Source: UBA8079 sp049601915
Lineage (GTDB): Bacteria; Pseudomonadota; Alphaproteobacteria; UBA6615
Length of the DNA stretch: 64,000 nucleotides
Reading direction: 5' to 3'
Assembly: GCA_049601915.1 (NCBI GenBank)
Contig: JBMYRB010000001.1
Location: 744,001 to 808,000 of the forward strand
Below the pieces are notes generated by a model, which ran no database searches, was not told where the DNA came from, and saw only the letters and a program-made list of their open reading frames with translations. Each line of letters opens with the position of its first letter. Within the stretch, counting starts at the first letter, position 1. Below are positions 43,877 through 52,203 of this stretch, in pieces. Made by a program: the position numbers and the translations under genes.

Positions 43877-44272
43877 ATGGCACATGACCTGAGCTTCCAA
43901 ATCGGCCGCTATTCCCTTGTTGGCATTCTCAACACGCTGGCCACCCTGCTGGTTATCTATGGCCTCAAGGCGGGCTTTGGAGCTGGAGATTATGTGGCGA
44001 ACGCGGCGGGTTATGGCGTCGGCCTGGTGATGAGCTTCACCTTGAATCGCGCCTATACCTTCGGTCACGAAGGTGCAGTGTTCGGCGCTGTTGTGCGGTT
44101 CCTCGTCGCCTTTGCAATTTGCTATGCCATCAATCTCGCGGTCGTCGCCGCGCTGGTCGACGGGCTTGGCGTGAATGGCTATCTGGCACAGCCTTGCGGG
44201 ATGGTCTCCTTCACCGTCAGTTTCTATATCCTGTTGAGAATGCACGTTTTTCAGCGCGATACGACGCCGTGA
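43877..44272 (+). CDS. GtrA-like membrane protein
   Basis: The 131-residue protein has four predicted membrane segments and the GtrA-family opening (FQIGRYSLVGILNTLATLLVIYGL) with SFTLNRAYTF in the middle. GtrA is thought to flip a lipid-linked sugar for O-antigen modification, working with GtrB and a specific transferase. A GtrB-like gene is at 46.7 kb and a GT-C-type transferase is the divergent neighbour. It is the first gene on the plus strand of this second glycan block. Confidence 0.85.
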   Translation: MAHDLSFQIGRYSLVGILNTLATLLVIYGLKAGFGAGDYVANAAGYGVGLVMSFTLNRAYTFGHEGAVFGAVVRFLVAFAICYAINLAVVAALVDGLGVNGYLAQPCGMVSFTVSFYILLRMHVFQRDTTP

Positions 44273-44298
44273 ACGGCGCCACTCCGACAAATTTACAC

Positions 44299-44350
44299 TG
44301 GCCCCAGCGCGGCGTGGTGCGCTAGAAATTTCGCGTTCGAAATTGGGCCA
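44299..44350. repeat. Nested inverted repeat downstream of gtrA
   Basis: An inner perfect 7-bp inverted repeat (AATTTCG, CGTT loop, CGAAATT; 44327-44344) is framed by an outer TGGCCC (44299-44304) and GGGCCA (44345-44350). The outer arms directly abut the inner stem on the right only. There is no following T-run, so it does not look like an intrinsic terminator on either strand. It could be a protein-binding site or an RNA structure upstream of rfbH, whose start has no clear ribosome site. Confidence 0.5.
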
Positions 44351-44399
44351 GAAAGATGGCTAGCCCGACCTTTTGCGACTTTTCCTCTGGACCGATGCC

Positions 44400-45713
44400 A
44401 TGACCGACCCGAGCCGCCAAGCTATTCTGGATGCCTGCCGGTCTTATTACGAAAATCGCAACGAGCCTGAATTCAAGCCAGGCAGAAGCTATATCCCGTC
44501 GTCGGGCAAGGTGGTGGATGCCGACGATCTGGTGAACCTGGTTGATGCGTCCCTGGACATGTGGCTGACAGCCGGACGGTTCACCGAGGCATTCGAACGG
44601 CGGCTGGCGCGGAAGTTCGGCTTGCGTCATGCGAGCCTGACGGTTTCGGGGTCTGCGGCGAACCTGCTCGCCTTCTCGGCTTTCACATCGCACAAGCTGG
44701 GCAAGCGACGGATCACCGAAGGGAGCGAGGTCCTGACTGTCGCGGCGGGGTTCCCGACCACCATTGCCCCGATCGTACAGAATCGCTGTGTACCGGTTTT
44801 TGTCGATGTCGATCTCACCACCGGGAATGTCTTGGCGGACCGCCTCGAAGATGCGGTCTCCGACAAGACGGCTGCCATCATGATCGCCCATACGCTCGGC
44901 AATCCGTTCAATCTGAAAACCTTGATGGAAGTAGCCGAGCGGCATGATCTTTATGTCATCGAGGATTGCTGCGATGCGTTTGGCGCACGCTACGATGACA
45001 AACCGGTCGGTACCTTTGGCGACGCCGCGACGCTCAGCTTCTATCCCGCACATCACATCACCATGGGTGAGGGTGGCGCGGTTCTGACAAGGAAAAAGTC
45101 CAACAATCTCCTGATCAACTCATTCCGGGACTGGGGCCGGGATTGCTGGTGTCTGCCGGGAAAGGACAATACCTGCGGCAAACGGTATGACTGGCAGCTC
45201 GGCGACATGCCCTATGGCTACGACCACAAATTTGTCTATTCCCACCTCGCCTACAATATGAAAGCGACCGACATGCAGGCGGCCGTCGGGCTGAGCCAGC
45301 TGGACAAGGTCGATGACTTCATTGCGGCGCGCAACGCCAACGTTGCCGAGTATATGAAGTCCTTCCGAGAGGCGGGTCTCGACGAGCATTTCATCCTCCC
45401 GGAGGCGACCGCGAATTCGGAGCCGTCTTGGTTCGGGTTTTTCCTGACGATTCGCGACGACAGCCCACTCGACCGTCGCAATCTTCTGTCGCACATGGAA
45501 GATATGCGGATCGGTACTCGGCTGCTGTTCAGCGGGAACATTATCTATCAGCCGGCCTTCGAGGGCGTCGAGTATCGGGTGGTCGGCGACCTGACCAACA
45601 CCGACAAGATCATGAACGACAGTTTCTGGCTCGGCTGCTGGCCGGGGATCGGGAGCGACCAGATCGCCTATGTCACCGACACCGTCCTTGCTTACCTGCG
45701 CGAAAACCACTGA
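44400..45713 (+). CDS. rfbH: RfbH-type CDP-6-deoxy-4-hexulose-3-dehydrase (E1)
   Basis: RfbH (437 residues) removes the C3 hydroxyl of a CDP-4-keto-6-deoxyhexose, the key step towards 3,6-dideoxyhexoses. It is a DegT-like PMP enzyme with His in place of the PLP Lys (FYPAHHITMGEGG) and a [2Fe-2S]-type cysteine set in DCWCLPGKDNTCGKR. Both are diagnostic. ATG 44400 gives the normal length; ATG 44373 is longer without clear support. The reductase partner (E3) and the CDP-glucose genes are not in the window, so the route is incomplete here. Confidence 0.92.
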   Translation: MTDPSRQAILDACRSYYENRNEPEFKPGRSYIPSSGKVVDADDLVNLVDASLDMWLTAGRFTEAFERRLARKFGLRHASLTVSGSAANLLAFSAFTSHKLGKRRITEGSEVLTVAAGFPTTIAPIVQNRCVPVFVDVDLTTGNVLADRLEDAVSDKTAAIMIAHTLGNPFNLKTLMEVAERHDLYVIEDCCDAFGARYDDKPVGTFGDAATLSFYPAHHITMGEGGAVLTRKKSNNLLINSFRDWGRDCWCLPGKDNTCGKRYDWQLGDMPYGYDHKFVYSHLAYNMKATDMQAAVGLSQLDKVDDFIAARNANVAEYMKSFREAGLDEHFILPEATANSEPSWFGFFLTIRDDSPLDRRNLLSHMEDMRIGTRLLFSGNIIYQPAFEGVEYRVVGDLTNTDKIMNDSFWLGCWPGIGSDQIAYVTDTVLAYLRENH

Positions 45714-45748
45714 GGCTCTTGTGAGCCGCCCCATGGTATAGGCACGCC

Positions 45749-46678
45749 ATGCGAGCACTGATCACCGGCGCCACGGGCTATATCGGAACCGCGCTTTCGC
45801 GCCATCTCGACATGGCGGGATGGGAAGTGCATGTGCTGCTGCGGGCCGCTTCCGATCCGACAGCCCTGAAGGCGTCGGTTGATCACATAGACTGCCATCG
45901 GCTTGCCGAATCCGAAGACGGTACCGCCGTCGCGCTGGTTGAGCGCGTGCGGCCGGACTGCGTTTTCCATCTCGCATCGCGCATCCAGCCTGGCCATGTG
46001 GCATCCGACATCCGGTCCATGCTCGCATCCAATGTGGGTTTGGGCGTGGAGTTGCTGGAGGGCCTCAGCCAAATCAACGCAGATCGGCAAGGCACACCTT
46101 CCGTGTTGGTAGCGGCCGGCACGTACTGGGCCTACGACGCGCACGGCGAGAACGCCCCGAATAGCCTTTATGCCGCCAGCAAACGGGCGTTCGAAGCTTT
46201 TCTGCCCTTCTACGCCGAACACTGCGACGTGCCTTGTTGCAGCCTTCTGCTTTACGACGTCTATGGCCCCCGCGATACGCGCGGCAAGCTTATACCTGCC
46301 TTGATCGAGAACGCCGTGGCGCGAAAACCCGAAACGCTCGCCGTGTCGCCAGGCGAGCAACTCCTCGACCTCGTCTATCTCGACGATGTCGTGCGGGGTT
46401 TCATGGTCGCGGCGGAAGGATTGCACAGCGGCAGCATGGATGCGGGCCGGTATCGCCTCGATACCGGGGACAGGGTTTCCGTCAAGGAGCTCGTGGGGGT
46501 AATCGCGGCGGTTGCCGGCCGCGCGCCGGCGGTGGCGTTCGGCGCCAGGCCGTATCCTGCAAACCAGATTATGGTACCGTTGGAGAGTGGGCCGCGCTTG
46601 CCCGGCTGGACGCCGGCCGTGTCGCTTGCGCAAGGCTTGCAAACTCTGTTGCCGGCCGACCCGGAGGCGACGTCATGA
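45749..46678 (+). CDS. NAD(P)-dependent sugar epimerase/reductase (SDR), probable dideoxyhexose synthase
   Basis: The 309-residue extended SDR has ITGATGYIGTALSRHL as its cofactor motif, AAGTYWAYDA and SLYAASKRAFEAF with the catalytic Tyr/Lys. It starts 35 bp after rfbH. In known 3,6-dideoxyhexose pathways, an SDR of this type (abequose or paratose synthase) performs the last 4-keto reduction. That role fits the position, although the family is broad and sequence alone does not fix the product. Confidence 0.7.
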   Translation: MRALITGATGYIGTALSRHLDMAGWEVHVLLRAASDPTALKASVDHIDCHRLAESEDGTAVALVERVRPDCVFHLASRIQPGHVASDIRSMLASNVGLGVELLEGLSQINADRQGTPSVLVAAGTYWAYDAHGENAPNSLYAASKRAFEAFLPFYAEHCDVPCCSLLLYDVYGPRDTRGKLIPALIENAVARKPETLAVSPGEQLLDLVYLDDVVRGFMVAAEGLHSGSMDAGRYRLDTGDRVSVKELVGVIAAVAGRAPAVAFGARPYPANQIMVPLESGPRLPGWTPAVSLAQGLQTLLPADPEATS

Positions 46679-47643
46679 GCGATTCACCCGATAACCGACC
46701 CCTGATATCTCTGGTCGTTCCTGTTCTCAACGAAGAGGATAATCTTGGCCCGCTCGTCGAACGTGTCACCGCCGTGATGGCGCAGGTGGCCGAACGCTAT
46801 GACTATGAACTGGTGTTCACCGACAATCATTCCGACGACACGACATGGCAGAAACTGGAGGCCCTGGCCGCAGAAAGGCCGAACATTCGCGCCTATCGTT
46901 TCTCGAAGAACTTCGGCTATCAGAAGTCGATCCGCACCGGCTATCTGAAGGCCCGCGGTGCGGCGGCCATCCAGCTGGATGCCGACCTGCAGGACCCGCC
47001 CGAGCTAATACCGGAATTCCTGAGCCACTGGGAGGCGGGGTCGAAGGTGGTGTATGGCATCCGCCGCAGCCGCCAGGAGAGCGGGATCGTCACCGCGGGT
47101 CGCCGCGCCTTCTATTGGCTCATCGATGCGCTTTCCGAGGATCCGCTGCCGCGCGATGCCGGTGATTTTCGACTTATCGATCGCCAGGTTATCGAGGTGT
47201 TGCGCGCCGACGGCGATGTCCATCTCTACATACGCGGCCGCATCGCGGCGATCGGGTTTACCCAGACCGGCATCCCTTATGACCGTTCTGCCCGTCAGGC
47301 GGGCGAGACGAAGTTCCCGTTCTGGAGCATGGCTCGGCTGGCGGTCGATGGCATTACCAGTCATTCGGCCAAACCCCTGCGCCTCGCCACCTATCTGGGC
47401 ATTGGTACCATGGTCGCATCGTTTTTGACCGGGTTGGGCTACCTTTCAGCCCGGCTGATCTTCGGCGTGGACTGGCCGGCGGGTTTTGCGACCCTGGTCG
47501 TGATGATTTTGTTCTTCAGCGGCCTCAACAGTCTTTTGCTGGGTCTGTTGGGCGAGTATGTGGCGCGTATATTCGAGCAGTTGAAGCAGAGCCCGGATAC
47601 GCTGATCGAGGCCAGCGTGAACGACCTCGATGACGCGCGTTAG
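46675..47643 (+). CDS. GtrB-like family 2 glycosyltransferase with two C-terminal membrane segments
   Basis: The 322-residue protein has a GT2 domain with SLVVPVLNEEDNLGPLV, FTDNHSDDTTW and the DXD-like QLDADLQDPPELI. FRFSKNFGYQ-type sequence is present as YRFSKNFGYQKSI. Two hydrophobic helices follow near residues 230 and 265. This matches GtrB or Dol-P-glucose synthase-like enzymes that load a sugar on polyprenyl phosphate. ATG 46675 overlaps the SDR gene. It probably supplies the GT-C transferase at 42.2 kb, with GtrA as flippase. Confidence 0.85.
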   Translation: MSDSPDNRPLISLVVPVLNEEDNLGPLVERVTAVMAQVAERYDYELVFTDNHSDDTTWQKLEALAAERPNIRAYRFSKNFGYQKSIRTGYLKARGAAAIQLDADLQDPPELIPEFLSHWEAGSKVVYGIRRSRQESGIVTAGRRAFYWLIDALSEDPLPRDAGDFRLIDRQVIEVLRADGDVHLYIRGRIAAIGFTQTGIPYDRSARQAGETKFPFWSMARLAVDGITSHSAKPLRLATYLGIGTMVASFLTGLGYLSARLIFGVDWPAGFATLVVMILFFSGLNSLLLGLLGEYVARIFEQLKQSPDTLIEASVNDLDDAR

Positions 47644-47802
47644 TCGCCCGCGCCCAGGAGCGCATTATTTTTGGGGCCAAAGGCCCGGTTGATGCGGCCT
47701 CTCAACCCAAAATTAACCATCACCCCGCATAAATGAGATCGAGCAATCAGAAATGCGCACAGCTCGTGTTGGACGCCAACTGGTTGGCTCGAAGGGGTAT
47801 GG

Positions 47803-49045
47803 GTGTCCGAACAATTCAGTATTTCCGGCCGTCCGGTAGGTTTTGATGCACCGGCCTACCTGATTGCCGAGGTGGCGCAGGCTCATGACGGGTCGCTGGG
47901 TACGGCGCACTCCTTTATCGACGCTGCGGCCGATGCCGGCGCTGATGTGATCAAGTTCCAGATCCACACCGCTCAGTGAAATCGGGGCTGAATGTCATAG
48001 ATGAAATGCGCGCGCGTTACGGCTGTCCGGTCGGGCTGTTCGATCACTCTGGGTAACCCTGGCCGGCGCTAACCGCGATCGCCCGCGGCGCGGCCGTTGT
48101 TGAACTACATCTCACATTATTGGAACGGATGTTCGGGCCCGATGTGCCGTCGTCGTTGACGGTTGATCAGTTTCGGATGGTGTCGGATATGCGCGATGCC
48201 GTTGCGACGACGGATGCGCATGGCGCAGACAAGGACCATGTGGCGGAAGACCTCGCGGACATGCGCGCGATGTTTGAGCGCAGCCTGGCGCCGAAGCGCA
48301 ACCTCATTGCCGGGACAATTGTCACCGAGGACATGCTGGTAGCCAAGAAGCCCACGACAGGGATTCCGGGCAAGAATATGAAACGCCTCGGCGAGCTCAC
48401 ACTGGCCGGCCGGGCTACCAGGCTGGCCACATCGCAGCCATGGATTGATCAGGTCATTGTCTCGACCGACGATCCGGGGATTGCCGCTGAAGTTGTGCGC
48501 CAAGGTGGTGAGGCGCCCTTCATGCGGCCGGCGGAACTGGCTGATGACACGGCATCTTCGGACGAAATGTGGCGGCATGCGTGGCGCGCCGCCGAAGATC
48601 ACTACGGAAAACGTTTTGATGTCTCGCTTTTGCTCGAGCTGACGAGCCCCTTGCGCCTGCTGGCTAGCTGACGGCCACGATGAAGGCGCTGCTTGACGGC
48701 GATTTTAATGGGGCCGCGACAGTCAGTCCGACCCCGGCACACTGCGCGCCACAGAAGACTCTGACGGTCAATAACGGCCGGGTCGGATTTCTGCTCGCGG
48801 AAGGCGCACGCACGGCGCGGCGACAAGACTTGCCTCCACTCTTCCATCGTAACGGCCTCTGCTACGCGCTGCGTCGCGATCCCTTTCTCGATGGGGCACC
48901 CATTATTGATGGCGCTTGTGCCGCAGTGGTCGTCGACCGACCCATCGCGAATATCGATGAGCCGTTTGAGCTAGAGCTGGCTGAATGGCTCTTGGAACGA
49001 CAGGGGCTTCTCATCTCCGATCTGCCTTTATCGGAAACTGCCTGA
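47803..49045 (+). pseudogene. Decayed neuB-neuA fusion (third nonulosonate locus)
   Basis: Four colinear pieces remain. An N-terminal NeuB fragment starts at GTG 47803 (AYLIAEVAQAHDGSLG, then VIKFQIHTAQ, stop 47977-47979). After a large internal deletion the frame shifts and NeuB resumes (NVIDEMRARYGCPVGLFDHSG), with a TAA at 48054. The next stretch (VFG-type FGPDVPSSLTV, SLAPKRNLIAGTIVTEDML) runs into a NeuA body at about 48355 (TTGIPGKNMKRLG, IDQVIVSTDD, LELTSPLR) and stops at 48671. After a frame change, 48680-49045 holds the NeuA C-terminus (RRQDLPPLFHRNGLCYAL, NIDEPFELELAEWLL). The gene is not functional. Confidence 0.85.
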
Positions 49046-49073
49046 CCCGCCCGGGCCGCCGTCTGTTGCGCGT

Positions 49074-49586
49074 CTAGCTGGCGGGCGCCAGCGCCGTCAT
49101 CGGCATTTTCACGCGGACCTGACGACCCAGTAGATCCAGCAAAAGAAACACGCGGTGCTGGTCGGACGGGGCGTCAAATATGCCGATATGGTCAGCCATC
49201 GAACCTTCCGTGATGCGGACTTTGTCGCCTTTCCGGACGCCGGCTCGGTCACCGAGAATGACATATCCGCTGTCGTCCTCGTGACGGCGAATGTCGTCGA
49301 TGACGTTGTCCGGCACAGGTGCGGGCAGTCCGCTGTGGCATATCAGTTCGCTTACCCCGATCGTTGAGTTGAGCGCGCGCCACCGCGCACGTTCGGGGTC
49401 CATGCCGACGAACAGATATCCGGGAAAGAGCGGCTTCTGCACGTCGTCCGTTTTGCGTGCGTGACGCCGGCGTTTGATGTAGCGCGGGAGATAACCGTCG
49501 AAGCCCTGGCGCAGGATGTGCGCCAGTGCCTTGAACTCGCCGTTGGCATGGGTTTTGACGACGAACCAGCGTTTCGCATCACTCAT
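49074..49586 (-). CDS. NusG/RfaH-type transcription antiterminator
   Basis: The 170-residue protein has the NusG N-terminal domain (RWFVVKTHANGEFKA, LFPGYLFVGMD, RALNSTIGVSELI) and a KOW region (IRKHED-like linker, VRKGDKVRITEGSMADHIGIFDA). RfaH and UpxY-type paralogues of NusG promote read-through of long polysaccharide operons, which suits the 39-gene locus in this window. It overlaps the upstream regulator gene (ATGA), so both are probably made together. No ops-type target sequence was recognised. Confidence 0.85.
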   Translation of the reverse strand: MSDAKRWFVVKTHANGEFKALAHILRQGFDGYLPRYIKRRRHARKTDDVQKPLFPGYLFVGMDPERARWRALNSTIGVSELICHSGLPAPVPDNVIDDIRRHEDDSGYVILGDRAGVRKGDKVRITEGSMADHIGIFDAPSDQHRVFLLLDLLGRQVRVKMPMTALAPAS

Positions 49587-50227
49587 GGCGCGGCCTCGTC
49601 GACCAGGGGTTTGCTGATTCGCAGGAGGCCGGGCACGATCACTCGGCTCGCGGGATAGTCGCGCACGAGTGAATCATAGGCCGCCTGCGGGTTTGAAACC
49701 GCCGTCAGGAGCAACGCATCGATGTCCCCAGCCTCGGCGATGTTCTGCACGACGGGCAGATGTGCGAAATTCGAATTCGAATGGCCAGGGTCCACGATGG
49801 CAACAATCTCGACGTCCGATGCCTCACACAGGGAGGCGACCTCGGCCAGCTCGCTGGCGCCATAGAGCGCGATCCGTTTCCAGCCACGCCGGGCGGCCTC
49901 GTTCAGGGCTTCGGTGCATTGGCTGCGTGCGTTCCGGAAGAAGCGGAACGAATCCGAAAGATACTCGGCCGTCAGGCGGCTTTTCTCGGAAAAGCCCTGC
50001 GGCGTGAGATAGTAGGCATAACGGTTTGCCGGCGCCTGGCTGACCTTGATCAAGCCCTTCTTCACACAACGTTTTAGATAGGCATTGGTCAACCCGAGCG
50101 CGATGCCCAGATCCTGAGCGACCGTACGCTGCGTGATTCGCTCATTCTCGTGAATGGCGTTCAGGATCCCGAGGGTAATCTCGGCATCGTCGGCTTTGCC
50201 GACCGGTATGCGTTCAGCGTTGCTCAT
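49583..50227 (-). CDS. Winged-helix regulator with Rossmann-like C-terminal domain
   Basis: The 214-residue protein begins with a helix-turn-helix region (ITQRTVAQDLGIALGLTNAYLKRCVKKG) and a wing (YYLTPQGFSEKS). The C-terminal half (RIALYGASELAEVASLC, then VEIVAIVDPG) looks like a nucleotide-binding Rossmann fold, perhaps ligand sensing. It is coupled to the RfaH-like gene and preceded by two tandem 22-bp repeats that reach to its start codon. Autoregulation, and control of the antiterminator, are likely inferences. The C-terminal domain ligand is unknown. Confidence 0.75.
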   Translation of the reverse strand: MSNAERIPVGKADDAEITLGILNAIHENERITQRTVAQDLGIALGLTNAYLKRCVKKGLIKVSQAPANRYAYYLTPQGFSEKSRLTAEYLSDSFRFFRNARSQCTEALNEAARRGWKRIALYGASELAEVASLCEASDVEIVAIVDPGHSNSNFAHLPVVQNIAEAGDIDALLLTAVSNPQAAYDSLVRDYPASRVIVPGLLRISKPLVDEAAP

Positions 50228-50271
50228 GTACAGCGTTCAGTTCATGAACGTACAGCGTTCAACTTGTGAAC
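50228..50271. promoter_or_regulatory. Two tandem 22-bp operator-like repeats
   Basis: Two directly adjacent units, 50228-50249 and 50250-50271, share GTACAGCGTTCA at their left end and TGAAC at their right end, with a variable 5-bp centre. Each contains the inverted repeat GTTCA-N5-TGAAC. Unit 1 abuts the start codon of the winged-helix regulator (50225-50227), where the ribosome site should be. The 22-bp period equals about two helical turns. A further TGAAC half-site lies at 50295-50299 at the end of cysNC. They are probably binding sites for the adjacent regulator. Confidence 0.7.
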
Positions 50272-50298
50272 GTCAAGTATTTCATATGTTTACATGAA

Positions 50299-52203
50299 CT
50301 ACCGCGTATTGCTGAAATTGGCCGTTACATATGCGACAAGGTCGTCGACACATTCCTCGATACCGCGGCCGCTGGTGTCCACGCGGATATCGGGCTTCGC
50401 CGGTTCCTCGTAAGGTGCAGAGATTCCGGTGAATTCCTTGATGTCGCCCGCGCGGGCCCGTTTATAGAGCCCCTTCGGGTCGCGGGATTCGCAGATCGCC
50501 ACATCGGCGTCGATGAAAACTTCGTGGAAGGTCTCGCCAGCTGCCTCGCGGGCGCGATCACGGTCGGCCCTGTAGGGAGAAATGAAGGCGGTGATCACGA
50601 TCAGCCCAGCATCTGCCAGAAGGGCCGCGACTTCGCCGACGCGCCGAATATTCTCCGCCCGATCTTCCGGCGAGAACCCCAAATTAGAGTTTAGGCCGGT
50701 CCGGACATTGTCGCCGTCGAGCACGTAAACCTGAAACCCCTTGTCGAACAGGCGCTGTTCCAGCGCCATTGCCAGGGTTGATTTGCCGGCGCCCGAAAGG
50801 CCGGTAAACCACAAGACACCGGGCTCGTGCCGATTACGGGCAATACGCCGCGCCGGATCGACGCGGTGATCGACTTTCGTCAGGTTGGTACCGCGTACCG
50901 TGACCGCCTGGCGTTGGTCGGGGTAGATGCCGAGTGAGACGACACCGCCGCCGAGGGTCAAATGCCTGTCGACGATGACGATCCGGCCCGTGTGGGGCAA
51001 ACTCTCATGCTCATCGAAGGCTATAAGCTGGCTTGTTCGGATCACCACGTCGGCAATTTCGTCCCGGGCTACCTGTGTCGCGTAATGGTCCGACAGCGCG
51101 TCGATATCGATCACGCGCTCGATCTGCTCGACCACCGCATCGACCCGATTCGGGCCGATCTTGAGTTCGTAGGCGGCACCAATTTCCAGCGGCGTTTCCG
51201 CCAGCCAGAAAAGGCGGGCGTGAAACACATCGGATTCAATTGGCGCGCACGTCTCGTGGCTCGCGATTTCCCCGCGTTCGACGAAGATCTGTTCGTCGAG
51301 CGTGATGCCGACGGATTCGCCCGCGCGCGCCGATGTAATCGGGCCGTCCGTGTTCCAGCTTTCGATGGTCTCGACACGGGCCGTTCGGTTGCTCGGGGAG
51401 AACACGAGTTCGTCGCCGACATTCAGTCGGCCGGATTCGATACGTCCGGCCAGAATGCGCCGTTCATCGAATTTGTAGACATCCTGGAGCGGCAGGCGCA
51501 GCGGTTGCTCGACCGCAGAGGCCGGGTGCTCGAACTGCGGTAGAGTCTCGAGAATAGTCGGGCCCTTATACCAGTTCATTCTGTCCGATGCGGTCGCGAC
51601 ATTGTCGCCTTCGCGCGCGGAGATCGGAATGATTTGGCGCGGTGTGATGCCGATACTCTCGAGATACTGGCGATACTCGGCCTCGATGGCGCGGAAACGT
51701 TCCTCGTCATAATCGACTAGGTCCATCTTGTTTACGGCGACGGCGACTTCGCGAACACCGAGGAGCTGAAGCAGGTACATGTGATGTCGCGATTGGCGGC
51801 GCACGCCCTGGTCGGCGTCAATCATCAACAGCGCGGCATCGGCGTTCGAAGCACCCGTCACCATGTTACGAATGAACTCGCGATGGCCGGGCGCGTCGAT
51901 CAGCACATGCTCGCGTTCATCATGTCGGAACCAGATTTGCGAGGTGTCGATGGTGATGCCCTGGTCGCGCTCCGCCTTCAGACTGTCCATCAGGAACGCC
52001 CATTCGAACGGCATGCCACGGCGCCGGCACATCTCCTCGATGGCCTCGAGTTTGCCGTCGGGCAGTTGGCCGGTGTCGTGGAACAGGCGACCGACGAGCG
52101 TGGACTTGCCGTGATCGACATGGCCCACGATCACGACACGCATCTGTTGCTCGGGTGCCGGGCGCGCTTTCACGGGATCTGCAATCGTCTGGGCGTCTGC
52201 CAT
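50299..52203 (-). CDS. cysN: Bifunctional sulfate adenylyltransferase subunit 1 / APS kinase (CysNC)
   Basis: The 634-residue fusion has a CysN GTPase (VGHVDHGKSTLVGRL, DAPGHREFIRNM, NKMDLVDY; beta-barrel domains to about residue 440) joined to a CysC kinase (FTGLSGAGKSTLAMAL, ESRDPKGLYKRA). With CysD it makes PAPS from sulfate in two steps. Its start overlaps the cysD stop by one base (TAATG). This system is independent of the Sat/APS-kinase pair at 4.9-6.5 kb. Such CysNC fusions occur widely in Proteobacteria, including Nod-factor and glycan sulfation loci. Confidence 0.94.
   Translation of the reverse strand: MADAQTIADPVKARPAPEQQMRVVIVGHVDHGKSTLVGRLFHDTGQLPDGKLEAIEEMCRRRGMPFEWAFLMDSLKAERDQGITIDTSQIWFRHDEREHVLIDAPGHREFIRNMVTGASNADAALLMIDADQGVRRQSRHHMYLLQLLGVREVAVAVNKMDLVDYDEERFRAIEAEYRQYLESIGITPRQIIPISAREGDNVATASDRMNWYKGPTILETLPQFEHPASAVEQPLRLPLQDVYKFDERRILAGRIESGRLNVGDELVFSPSNRTARVETIESWNTDGPITSARAGESVGITLDEQIFVERGEIASHETCAPIESDVFHARLFWLAETPLEIGAAYELKIGPNRVDAVVEQIERVIDIDALSDHYATQVARDEIADVVIRTSQLIAFDEHESLPHTGRIVIVDRHLTLGGGVVSLGIYPDQRQAVTVRGTNLTKVDHRVDPARRIARNRHEPGVLWFTGLSGAGKSTLAMALEQRLFDKGFQVYVLDGDNVRTGLNSNLGFSPEDRAENIRRVGEVAALLADAGLIVITAFISPYRADRDRAREAAGETFHEVFIDADVAICESRDPKGLYKRARAGDIKEFTGISAPYEEPAKPDIRVDTSGRGIEECVDDLVAYVTANFSNTR

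Noticed and set aside
47664..47690. GGGCC-AAA-GGCCC hairpin after the GtrB-like gene
   Set aside because: The T-run lies before rather than after the stem on the plus strand, so it does not fit an intrinsic terminator; the stem is only five base pairs.
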